Part shown: in pieces, positions 7,961 through 15,899 of the stretch
Position numbering within the stretch: the stretch's first letter is position 1
Layout of the letters: every line of letters begins with the position of its first letter
Origin: an uncultured bacterium
Lineage (GTDB): Bacteria > Bacteroidota > Ignavibacteria > Kapaibacteriales > UBA4661
DNA length: 64,000 bases
Direction of reading: 5' to 3'
Assembly (NCBI GenBank): GCA_937899715.1
Contig: CALCNX010000033.1
Location: forward strand, 53,339 to 117,338
Notes under the pieces: model-generated
What the model saw: only the letters and a program-made list of their open reading frames with translations
Database searches by the model: none
What the model was told of the DNA's origin: nothing
Program-made: the position numbers and the translations under genes

Positions 7961-9733
7961 TTAGCGGAGCGACAATTGTGGGCGAGTGGTACTGTTAGAA
8001 ATGCTTGCAATTTCTGTTACATGGTCTTGCTGGGGTGCTGCTTCAAAGAGGCGGAAATGCTGGACGACATTTTGTAATTCTGTCATTGCATTTTGCAAAT
8101 CGGCGGCGGTATGAGTTATCTGCGCTGCTTCGCTTACTGTTTGCTGGGTGATAGTGCTAATGCGGTCTATATTACGCGCTGTCTCGTCAATGGCTGTGCT
8201 CTGCTGAGTAGCGGCAGTTGCCACTTGTGAAATGAGGTCGGAAACTCTGCCGGTGCGCCCGATAATGCCCTCCAATGCTGACTGTGCCTGTGCTGCCGAC
8301 TGCAAGCCTTTTTCTGCTTGGGTACGTCCTTCGTGCATGGCGTTGACAGCTTTGTGCGTATCGGATTGGATGTGCTTTATCATCACGGTAATTTCTTTGG
8401 TTGCTTTTTGGGTGCGTTCTGCCAGTTTACGAACTTCATCGGCTACGACTGCAAAGCCACGCCCTTGCTCGCCGGCACGAGCGGCTTCAATGGCAGCATT
8501 GAGTGCCAGAAGGTTCGTCTGGTCGGCAATTTCTTCGATGACCTGCACAATTTCACCGATTTGTGCACTGGACTTGCCGAGCGCTTCAATCGTCTGCGCT
8601 GAAGCAATAACGCGCTCTGCAACGCTATTCATATCGTGAATAGTGGTGGTAACAATCGAACCGCCTCTTTTTGCTTCTTCATTCGCTTCTGCCGCCTCGA
8701 ATGCCGCCTGTGAGGAGTTTTGCGTAGTAGATTCTACGGTCGCCGTCATTTCTTCGGCAGCACCGGCAACGTGCTCGGTTTCAGAGGCTTGGCGGCTCAT
8801 TGCTTCAAAGACGAGGTGAATGCTATCGGTAATGGATTTGCCCATTGCTACGGTTTCGTCCACGGAGGCATTGACGGCAATTAAAACGCTCCGAATGTCT
8901 TGGATTGTGTCGTTCAGGGTTCGCCGTAAGCGCCCAAAATCATCATCTCGTTTAGCACGGAACTCAACCGTCAAATCTCCGGCGGCGAGACGGCGCATCT
9001 TGGGCAAAATATCTTCTACACTTTTGGCAAGGTCTTTACGCTGCGCCTCGGCAGCAATACGGGCTTGTTCAACAGATTGTTTTTCCGCTGCCAGCTCCAA
9101 CGATGCTGCTTCCAAGGATGATGCCGTTTCTTGCGCTGTCTGGAGCGCATCTCCCGTAGAAGCAAGCGCTTGTTCTTTTGTCGTTTCAAAGATTTCAGTG
9201 AGGAGGAACACGACAAAAATTGCGGGCATTCCGGCAATGGCATTCATAATCACATCGGTTCTTGTTTTCAGGAATGTCGTAAACTGATACCCCATTATTT
9301 CTGCTATGCCATAGCACGTCAGCACGCTAATTGTCAGCAATGCCCATAAAAGCCCCGCCCGTTTGCCGGAGAGCATGACCGCCATAATCGGCACAATCAT
9401 CGTCCAGATAACCGTGTCGCTAGTAACGCCGCTATTAAAGAAGCAGAGTAGTAAGAGCACCCAAAAGTAACAAAACGCAAGATTGTGCCCGATGACTTCG
9501 ATACGCACTTTAGAGCGAAGCATATACAATGTGGCTGCGCCTTGCAGAGCCGCAAGAGCAATCGCTGCTGCGACAAACCACTGCGCACCAAATACAAGCC
9601 AGAGCATCGGTGCATAAACCAAACCCAAAACAATAGTTATCATGGCAAATATAGCGGACAGCCTGGCTTTTCGATATAATTCTTTATCAGCAAACCACTC
9701 GACAGGAATAAAACGATTAACGAAAGAACTCAT
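7961..9733 (-). CDS. Methyl-accepting chemotaxis protein without periplasmic sensor domain
   Basis: This 590-residue receptor has about six hydrophobic segments within residues 27-181 joined by short loops, and no extracytoplasmic ligand domain. A coiled coil (185-240) and a HAMP domain (about 235-290) follow, then the MCP signalling domain with the conserved hairpin tip around residues 396-440 (EIADQTNLLALNAAIEAARA, then GEQGRGFAVVADEVRKLAER). The ATG at 9733 is preceded by a good Shine-Dalgarno (AAGGAGAG). It probably senses membrane-associated or intracellular signals. No che gene is nearby, so it signals to a CheA/CheW array encoded elsewhere. Confidence 0.93.
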   Translation of the reverse strand: MSSFVNRFIPVEWFADKELYRKARLSAIFAMITIVLGLVYAPMLWLVFGAQWFVAAAIALAALQGAATLYMLRSKVRIEVIGHNLAFCYFWVLLLLCFFNSGVTSDTVIWTMIVPIMAVMLSGKRAGLLWALLTISVLTCYGIAEIMGYQFTTFLKTRTDVIMNAIAGMPAIFVVFLLTEIFETTKEQALASTGDALQTAQETASSLEAASLELAAEKQSVEQARIAAEAQRKDLAKSVEDILPKMRRLAAGDLTVEFRAKRDDDFGRLRRTLNDTIQDIRSVLIAVNASVDETVAMGKSITDSIHLVFEAMSRQASETEHVAGAAEEMTATVESTTQNSSQAAFEAAEANEEAKRGGSIVTTTIHDMNSVAERVIASAQTIEALGKSSAQIGEIVQVIEEIADQTNLLALNAAIEAARAGEQGRGFAVVADEVRKLAERTQKATKEITVMIKHIQSDTHKAVNAMHEGRTQAEKGLQSAAQAQSALEGIIGRTGRVSDLISQVATAATQQSTAIDETARNIDRISTITQQTVSEAAQITHTAADLQNAMTELQNVVQHFRLFEAAPQQDHVTEIASISNSTTRPQLSLR

Positions 9734-10085
9734 CGTGAAACTCTCCTTGAGAGAAAATAAATAGTGAGAGATAAAATGGTGGTGTCATCAACGTAAGGAT
9801 TCTGTTGTCAAGAGTGCGAACGGAAGTTCGCTTCGTTGCTTGGTCTTTGCGAACTCCCGCTCGCACTGCAATTGTTTCCATTGATAATAGTGGTTGAAAT
9901 GGCGGTGTCAAATGAATTGTAATGCTTTATCGATGGAAAAGTTCATCCTATATGAAAGTACCAAAGTTACTACAGATTACCCCAAAATGCAACAATGTCT
10001 GCGCTGTAACCGCGATTTTTCGAGAATCATCTTTCGGTGCAGACATTGGTTCAGAAAACGTTAGCTTGATGCTGCAATGAAGCCT
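9734..10085. promoter_or_regulatory. MCP upstream region with promoter-like motif and hairpin
   Basis: On the minus strand TAACTTTG (9962-9969) matches TAnnTTTG and has GTTG (9990-9993) 20 nt upstream, a plausible sigma-A type promoter for the MCP. Between it and the gene is a perfect 6-bp inverted repeat GCGAAC-GGAA-GTTCGC (9816-9831), nested in a wider pair AGTGCGA (9814-9820)/TCGCACT (9861-9867). Nothing else was recognised in this 352-bp stretch. Confidence 0.35.
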
Positions 10086-11513
10086 CTAACTCCCCAGCAC
10101 CCACGTATCTTTGCTGCCCCCGCCCTGCGAAGAATTCACCACCAGCGAACCCTTGCGAAGCGCCACGCGCGTCAGTCCGCCCGGCATTACGAAAATATCT
10201 TCACCATAGAGAATGTAGGGACGCAAGTCCACGTGTCGTCCCTCAAAAACTTCGCCAACAAAGGTGGGGACACGGGAGAGCGAAATAGTTGGCTGCGCGA
10301 TGTAATTGCGCGGATTTGCTGCGACAAGCTCACGGAATTTGGCGTGGTCTTCTTTTGTGGCGTGTGGTCCCACTAGCATTCCATAGCCACCAGACTCATT
10401 TGCAGCCTTCACAACAAGTTGCTCAATGCTATCCAGCACATACTCACGCTGCTCGTCCTCCCAGCAAACATACGTTGGAACATTCGGTAAAATCGGCTCT
10501 TCACCCAGATAATACCGAATCATTTTTGGAACGTAGGCATAGACGACTTTGTCGTCGGCAACACCTGTGCCGGGCGCGTTTGCAAGGGCAACATTTCCTT
10601 TGCGGTAGGCGTCCATAATACCCGGAACGCCCAAAAGCGATTCGGGATTAAAGACCGTTGGGTCGAGAAATGTATCATCCACGCGGCGGTAAATCACATC
10701 CACAGGGCGCAAGCCTTTGGTGGTACGCATTTGAACTGTGCCATTGACAACGACCAAATCACGTCCTTCCACGAGTTCAATACCCATCTGCCGCGCAAGA
10801 AACGAGTGCTCAAAGTAGGCAGAATTGTAAATGCCGGGAGTAAGAACGGCACAAACAGGATTGCTCCGCCCCGAAAGCCATTGCAGCACGTCCAGCAGAC
10901 GCGAAGAATAATCATCCACCGGCACAACATTCGATGTGGCGAAGACCTCAGGAAATGTGCGCTTCATCACTTGACGGTTTTCCAAAACGTAGGAAACACC
11001 AGACGGGCAACGCAAATTATCCTCCAGTACATAAAACGTGCCGTCTTTGTCGCGGATGATGTCTGTGCCAGTGATGTGACACCATACGTCTTTCGGCGGC
11101 TTTAAGCCTTTGCATTGTGGTAAAAATGCTTTGCTGGTCGTAATGACAAACTCAGGAATCACACCGTCTCTCAGGATTCTTTGCTCGTTATAAATATCCT
11201 GCAAAAATAAATTGAGCGCCTTGATACGTTGATACAAGCCCGTTTGGAGCTTGTGCCATTCCACCGCCTCCACAATGCGAGGCACGAGGTCGAACGGAAA
11301 AATTTTCTCTACCCCTTCGTCGTCGCCATAGACGTTGAAGGTGATGCCGAGATTCATCAGTGTACTCTCAGCGGCTTGCTGCCGAAGACGGATGTCGTCC
11401 GTGCCGAGCGAGTTAATTTTATCCACAAGTTTTTTTGCGCCCGCACGTGGTGTGCCGTCGGGCTGAAAAAGCTCATCATAGAAGCCTTCGGGGTTGTAGG
11501 AATGAAACGTCAT
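10086..11513 (-). CDS. Circularly permuted ATP-grasp type 2 protein (DUF404/DUF407)
   Basis: Starting at the ATG at 11513 (a TTG 33 bp upstream is possible), this 475-residue protein has the hallmarks of circularly permuted ATP-grasp ligases: YNPEGFYDELFQPDGTPR at the N-terminus, DIIRDKDGTFYVLEDNLRCP with Glu/Asp/Asn ligands, PGTGVADDKVVYAYVPKMI, and the C-terminal MPGGLTRVALRKGSLVVNSS followed by QGGGSKDTWVL. Family members are thought to form peptide-like bonds but their substrates are unknown. In many genomes the gene sits with an alpha-E (DUF403) gene and a transglutaminase-like gene; neither is present here. The downstream neighbour is a DUF2459 gene, 61 bp away. Confidence 0.85.
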   Translation of the reverse strand: MTFHSYNPEGFYDELFQPDGTPRAGAKKLVDKINSLGTDDIRLRQQAAESTLMNLGITFNVYGDDEGVEKIFPFDLVPRIVEAVEWHKLQTGLYQRIKALNLFLQDIYNEQRILRDGVIPEFVITTSKAFLPQCKGLKPPKDVWCHITGTDIIRDKDGTFYVLEDNLRCPSGVSYVLENRQVMKRTFPEVFATSNVVPVDDYSSRLLDVLQWLSGRSNPVCAVLTPGIYNSAYFEHSFLARQMGIELVEGRDLVVVNGTVQMRTTKGLRPVDVIYRRVDDTFLDPTVFNPESLLGVPGIMDAYRKGNVALANAPGTGVADDKVVYAYVPKMIRYYLGEEPILPNVPTYVCWEDEQREYVLDSIEQLVVKAANESGGYGMLVGPHATKEDHAKFRELVAANPRNYIAQPTISLSRVPTFVGEVFEGRHVDLRPYILYGEDIFVMPGGLTRVALRKGSLVVNSSQGGGSKDTWVLGS

Positions 11514-11574
11514 GCGCGGTACTCCCGGAAAATGGTGATATAACAAAATTCAAGTACTCATGGGAATTAACGTA

Positions 11575-12243
11575 CTATTCAGGAAGCATCCACAAAAGCG
11601 GGTGCGGAATGCCTGCCCACATCGGAACAGGAAGGTTTGCGGCATCCAGCGCTCTGCTGTTCCAGACATTGCAGTTGTTGACAATGCTGTATGTGCCCGC
11701 ATTGGTGGTATTTGCCTCGTAAAATGCCGAGGATGTACCCCAAAAGCCTTCGCGGAGAAAAACAGGTTTCTCGCTCTGAAAAGCAAAGGACGCAAGCATC
11801 CATGCGACCATTCGCTTGTAGTTGGCAGGACTGATGCGCAGTTTTTTCTGCGAAAAGGGTGCCGTGGGCTGGAAATCATTCGCCACGTCCACATCGAAGC
11901 CGCTTACGTTCACCACCGATGCTTTCGACCGAAAAAGTGCCGTGAGCGCCAAACCTGCCGTGATGCTGCCGCTCATATAAAAATCGCGGTCGCCCCAACC
12001 AATTTCAAAGGAACGTTTATCTCGCAAACAGGGGAATGTCTCGCTCCAGTTAACGTCTGCCGTGCGAACCGGCATAATAATCCCTGTATGATAGAGATAT
12101 TGTGCCACTCGTATTTCCACCACCCCGTCATTCAGTTCTTGTGCGGGCAAATCCAAACGCCATGGAACAAAAAATGCAATGGCTATGCCCGCAACGAAAA
12201 TGAGCAGGAGAAGAATGCCAATATTTTTTTTTGAGAACTTCAT
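11575..12243 (-). CDS. DUF2459/TIGR02117 family membrane-anchored protein
   Basis: This 222-residue protein has one N-terminal membrane segment (about 8-27: IGILLLLIFVAGIAIAFFVP), leaving the rest in the periplasm. Features match the DUF2459 (TIGR02117) family: YLYHTGIIMPV, FEIGWGDRDFY, and the C-terminal NNCNVWNSRALDAANLPVP. The conserved His in HTGI and Cys in NNCNVW resemble a papain-like or transglutaminase-like catalytic arrangement, but the function of the family is not established. It lies between the ATP-grasp and PEPCK-like genes on the same strand and may be co-transcribed with either. Confidence 0.75.
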   Translation of the reverse strand: MKFSKKNIGILLLLIFVAGIAIAFFVPWRLDLPAQELNDGVVEIRVAQYLYHTGIIMPVRTADVNWSETFPCLRDKRSFEIGWGDRDFYMSGSITAGLALTALFRSKASVVNVSGFDVDVANDFQPTAPFSQKKLRISPANYKRMVAWMLASFAFQSEKPVFLREGFWGTSSAFYEANTTNAGTYSIVNNCNVWNSRALDAANLPVPMWAGIPHPLLWMLPE

Positions 12244-12348
12244 TGTTGGAGAGTCTCATAGCGCTCAGAAAACAATACGAGCGCAAAATTGTATCAACGG
12301 TCACTTGTACAATCTTGCGCCTGCACAGGTTCAAGCGAGATAGTTATT

Positions 12349-14868
12349 TCATCGTGGACGACGACGACCACGACCACCTCTGCGGCGGCGACCACCCTTG
12401 AAGGCGGTCTGACCGGAATCTTGCTCCGCTCCGCCCTCTGCGGCGGCACTTTCTGATTCCTCGTTGTCGTCGTCATCTTCTTCATCAAAAGCAGGTGCTG
12501 TCAGCATATCATCATCCGGACGGAATGCACCGCCCGGTTCGCTCGCAAAGAGGCTTGGCGGAATAATAACATTGTCATCACCATTTCCATTGTCGTCAAT
12601 ATATGGCTCCTCAAGGCTTTCGTGCGAGCCTGTATCGCCGACCTCTGCCTCGTCGTCGTCGTCATCAATATGAATTGGCTTACGCTGTGCTTTTTTAGGC
12701 AATTTCGCTTTTTTCGCCGGAATTTTTTTGCCCGTAGGTACTTCTTCTATAAGCGTTTCCGGCGCAACAACTTCAGAAGCTACCGTACGAACTTCCAACG
12801 GCGCATCAGCACTTGCTTGAGCATTTGCTTGAATACCTGTTTTAGCATTTGCCTTGGTGGGTTGTGGTGCATTGCTTTGGGGCGGAGTCTGTTTCTGTGG
12901 AACTTGTGGCGAAGCCGATGAGAGTGATTGCACGACGGATTTATCAACACGTGAGGCGTATTTTTTGAAATTTTCCGTAAGAAGCTGAAGCAGCTTTTGG
13001 GCAGTTTTCTCATACACAGCGCGGTCAGCCCAGGCATTGCGCGGATTCAGCATTGCTGCCGGAACGCCGGGGCAGGCTGCGGGAACACTCAGATTGAACA
13101 CGGGGTCAGCGCTGTACTGCACCGAATCGAGAGCGCCGGAAGTGATGGCAGCAATAATCGCACGAGAATAATCACGCTTAATTCGGCTTCCCGTTGCTTG
13201 TGTACCGCCCTGCCAGCCTGTATTGACGAGCCAAACTTTCGTATTATTGCGGCGCAGACGTTCACGGAAGAGATTCGAGTATGTAAGCGGGTCTTGCACC
13301 ATAAACGTTTCTCCAAAGCACGCGCTGAAAACTGCCCGCGGTTCGGCTTTTGGTTCACCAACAGGATTTTTCGCTGCATAGCCCGACAAATAGAAAAAGA
13401 GTGCCTGCTCTTGTGTCAACCGCGCCACCGGCGGCAGCACACCGAACGCATCATTCACCAAAAACACAGCATTTTTCGGGTGTGCGCCGCGCAACTTTGC
13501 TGCAAGCGGTTGGTGCGGAGAATGTTGCCCAAGCGTGTAAGAAATACGCGCATTATCGCTGATAGAGGTATCGGTAAGATTAGCAATACGGGTTGCGGGG
13601 TCAAATTTCACATTTTCGAGAATTGTGCCAAACGCCCGTGATGCAGCATAGATAGCGGGTTCTGTTTCGGGCTGAACACCTTGCGCCTTCGCATAAGCGC
13701 CACTTTCAAAGGCAAACACACCCTCATCGCCCCAACCGTTTGCGTCATCGCCAATAAGATTCCGCGTGGAATCGGCTGCAAGTGTGGTCTTGCCCGCACC
13801 GTTTGTGCCAAAAAGAAGAAGCGTATCGCCGTTTGCACCGCTAGTAGCTGCACAGCGCATCGGCAGCACGCGGCGGAGCGGCATCGCATAGCTCATCACC
13901 GTAAAGGCTGCTTTCTTAATTTCCTCCGCATGGCGCGTTCCGCCAATGATGGCGAGGCGTTGCGAAAAATCGTACAGGACAAATGTCTCTGCCCGTGTGC
14001 CGTCTATTTCGGGAATTGCTTTGAAGCCGGGCAGCGCAATAATCGTCATACGAGGGTCGAATTGACGAAGTTCCGCCGGAAGTGCTTCGATGAATGTATT
14101 GCGTACAAAGAGACTCTGCCACGCATTTTCAGTAACAAAGCGCATTGGTACTTTGAGGCGTGAATCAGAACCTGCAAAACAATCCTGCACATAGATATTG
14201 CGTTTCTGCAAGTATGCTCCAATACGGGCTTTGAGCGCGTTGAATTTTGCAGGCTCAATAGCACGATTCGCCTCGCCCCACGCAATATTGTCCTTGTGAA
14301 CGTCTTCCTCAACGATGAATTTATCACGGACAGCAAGTTTCGTATTCGGAGTCGTTTCCACCATCACCGCACCATACGCCGACATCACGCCTTCACGCAA
14401 GAACAAAATATGTTCGTAGAGTTCGGGAGTGGAAAGATTGTAAAAGATTTGCCCAAGATTGTGCAAGCCATGCTTTTGTGCCAAAAACTGCGGCAATGGC
14501 AGAATCTGCGGAGTTGGTTCAGGTTTTATTGGAGCAGATTTTGTCGGCGGCGTCGGTTCGCTTTTTGTTGGAGCGGGCTTTGCCGACGCAGATTGCACGG
14601 GTTCGGCGTTTTGCTGCTTCAGCGATTGCGGCTTAGGATTTGGCGCTTGATTTTTAGGACTTGGTTTCGATTTTGCGCCTTTGGGAGCCTGTGCTTGCGG
14701 CTCGGCAAGTGCCACGGGCACTGTTTCCTGTTGTGCGTCGTGCATCGGAACTTCTTGCGGCGCAACGTGCGGTGCAGATTGCACAGCAGATTTTTCTACG
14801 GGCAGCGCAGATTCTTGCGCTGCCGACACTTTCTTCTTCGGAATACGGGAGGGTGGTTTTCGTGCCAT
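12349..14868 (-). CDS. Divergent PEP carboxykinase (ATP)-like protein with disordered tails
   Basis: This protein has 839 residues; ordinary ATP-PEPCK has about 530. Residues of about 125-637 align with PEPCK: IIGGTRHAEEIKKAAFTVM, GDDANGWGDEGVFAFESG, NDAFGVLPPVARLTQEQAL, SACFGETFM and VNTGWQGG. The P-loop is GTNGAGKTT (354-362) rather than GLSGTGKTT. The metal-ligand His of the canonical MHCSAN motif is Arg338 (MRCAAT), and the Arg of the substrate-binding TGRSPKDK loop aligns with Leu178 (TKLAVRDK). Lys318/319, Asp374/375 and Arg441 are retained. A Pro/Lys/Ala-rich tail (1-120) precedes the core. An acidic tail ending in an RG-rich segment (GGRRRRGGRGRRRPR) follows it. It may be a neofunctionalised or weak enzyme, perhaps nucleic-acid-binding; that is inference. 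Confidence 0.8.
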   Translation of the reverse strand: MARKPPSRIPKKKVSAAQESALPVEKSAVQSAPHVAPQEVPMHDAQQETVPVALAEPQAQAPKGAKSKPSPKNQAPNPKPQSLKQQNAEPVQSASAKPAPTKSEPTPPTKSAPIKPEPTPQILPLPQFLAQKHGLHNLGQIFYNLSTPELYEHILFLREGVMSAYGAVMVETTPNTKLAVRDKFIVEEDVHKDNIAWGEANRAIEPAKFNALKARIGAYLQKRNIYVQDCFAGSDSRLKVPMRFVTENAWQSLFVRNTFIEALPAELRQFDPRMTIIALPGFKAIPEIDGTRAETFVLYDFSQRLAIIGGTRHAEEIKKAAFTVMSYAMPLRRVLPMRCAATSGANGDTLLLFGTNGAGKTTLAADSTRNLIGDDANGWGDEGVFAFESGAYAKAQGVQPETEPAIYAASRAFGTILENVKFDPATRIANLTDTSISDNARISYTLGQHSPHQPLAAKLRGAHPKNAVFLVNDAFGVLPPVARLTQEQALFFYLSGYAAKNPVGEPKAEPRAVFSACFGETFMVQDPLTYSNLFRERLRRNNTKVWLVNTGWQGGTQATGSRIKRDYSRAIIAAITSGALDSVQYSADPVFNLSVPAACPGVPAAMLNPRNAWADRAVYEKTAQKLLQLLTENFKKYASRVDKSVVQSLSSASPQVPQKQTPPQSNAPQPTKANAKTGIQANAQASADAPLEVRTVASEVVAPETLIEEVPTGKKIPAKKAKLPKKAQRKPIHIDDDDDEAEVGDTGSHESLEEPYIDDNGNGDDNVIIPPSLFASEPGGAFRPDDDMLTAPAFDEEDDDDNEESESAAAEGGAEQDSGQTAFKGGRRRRGGRGRRRPR

Positions 14869-14967
14869 GAGTGTTGTATTGTCTTGCTTCTGTAAGGGAG
14901 AAGCAAAGACTGTTGTGTGAAAAAATTATGCTGTAATTGAGTTTGTTGTTTGCTTTTTCTGTACTTT

Positions 14968-15327
14968 TTATGTCCCTGCCAGAACATCATTAACGACTGC
15001 TTGCGCTTCGTCGCTGAGTGCATCTTGTGCGCGCGAGGCGAGGCGCTGCTTTTCGGTATTCAGAAAGTCGCGGAGCGCGGGCTTGAGTTCGATGCCCTCC
15101 AATGAGAAAAATGTGAGGCTTTGTGCGAGCTTTGCGGCTTTTACCTCCGGTGGCAGGAGTTTGTTCAAGACAATTTTGCGCTCGTCGTACACAAGGCAAT
15201 GCCCACCGGAAAAATTACCTTTGTCAATAATTACCTGAACACCGATGGTTTCGGCTATGTTCTTGAGTTCTTCGAGAAGTTTTTCGGGTTTGAGTTTCAA
15301 CGTTTTCCTCACTGGTATATGAAACAA
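14968..15327 (-). CDS. Small conserved-looking protein of unknown function
   Basis: This open frame of 119 residues has no ATG; it begins with TTG at 15327 or GTG at 15312, and neither has a clear Shine-Dalgarno. The composition is that of a real soluble alpha/beta protein: LKPEKLLEELKNIAETIGVQV, then a glycine-containing turn (KGNFSGGHCLVYDERKIVL), then helical segments to the end. I recognise no named family; the GG-x-C-LVYDERKIVLNK pattern looks like a conserved core. It lies 99 bp upstream of the PEPCK-like gene and 48 bp downstream of the TonB-C-like gene, all on the minus strand. Confidence 0.6.
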   Translation of the reverse strand: MFHIPVRKTLKLKPEKLLEELKNIAETIGVQVIIDKGNFSGGHCLVYDERKIVLNKLLPPEVKAAKLAQSLTFFSLEGIELKPALRDFLNTEKQRLASRAQDALSDEAQAVVNDVLAGT

Positions 15328-15375
15328 ATCGGAACGGACAAATTACACAGAAAGATTTGTTACGACAACAATGTG

Positions 15376-15876
15376 CTACAAGACAACAACGAATACTATC
15401 GGAATTGTTGTCCATGCCGAAATGCTTTCTCCTTGACGACAAGCGGCAACAAATTGGACTTCTTGAATAGCTTTTTCAGCGGCTGTGTTAAATATATCGC
15501 TGTCGGTTCGTTCTACAAGTGTCTTGGCACATTTTCCATTTCGGTCTATCAACGCCCGAACACGAACGGTATATCGTGAACGAATGTGAGCTAAATACTC
15601 TTTTTTGCCGTTACTCAACTTGGGAAAATGTTCAGTTACCCTTTTCTGTAGCTCTTGAATATCTAAATATGGCTCTCTATCTATTTTCACAGAATCAAAG
15701 GGACGTGCAAGCAAAAGACTGTCCTCTCTAGTCAAGCCTGTGAGGAATGGGTTAGAACAAGATGATATGGTGTTTCCCGAATCCTTTTTCTTTTGGGTTA
15801 CCGTTTGCGCAAGCGCGGCGCTGCAAGATGCACTAGCAGCGCCGACGAGTAAACAAAACATAAATAAAGTATTCAT
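15376..15876 (-). CDS. Secreted TonB C-terminal-domain-like protein
   Basis: The ATG at 15876 gives 166 residues with an N-terminal export signal (MNTLFMFCLLVGAASASCSA, then ALAQ). A Cys in the signal region leaves open whether it is a lipoprotein or cleaved after ALA. The C-terminal 90 residues resemble a TonB_C module: YTVRVRALIDRNGKCAKTLV, then FNTAAEKAIQEVQFVAACRQ, ending in TTIPIVFVVVL. There is no TonB membrane anchor with a Pro-rich linker, so it is not a standard energy transducer. Many such solitary modules in Bacteroidota are periplasmic proteins of unknown role. It is 23 bp downstream of... upstream on the chromosome from the amidohydrolase stop, and both genes are on the minus strand. 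Confidence 0.65.
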   Translation of the reverse strand: MNTLFMFCLLVGAASASCSAALAQTVTQKKKDSGNTISSCSNPFLTGLTREDSLLLARPFDSVKIDREPYLDIQELQKRVTEHFPKLSNGKKEYLAHIRSRYTVRVRALIDRNGKCAKTLVERTDSDIFNTAAEKAIQEVQFVAACRQGESISAWTTIPIVFVVVL

Positions 15877-15899
15877 AGATTTTCGAGTAGTGTGGCTTT

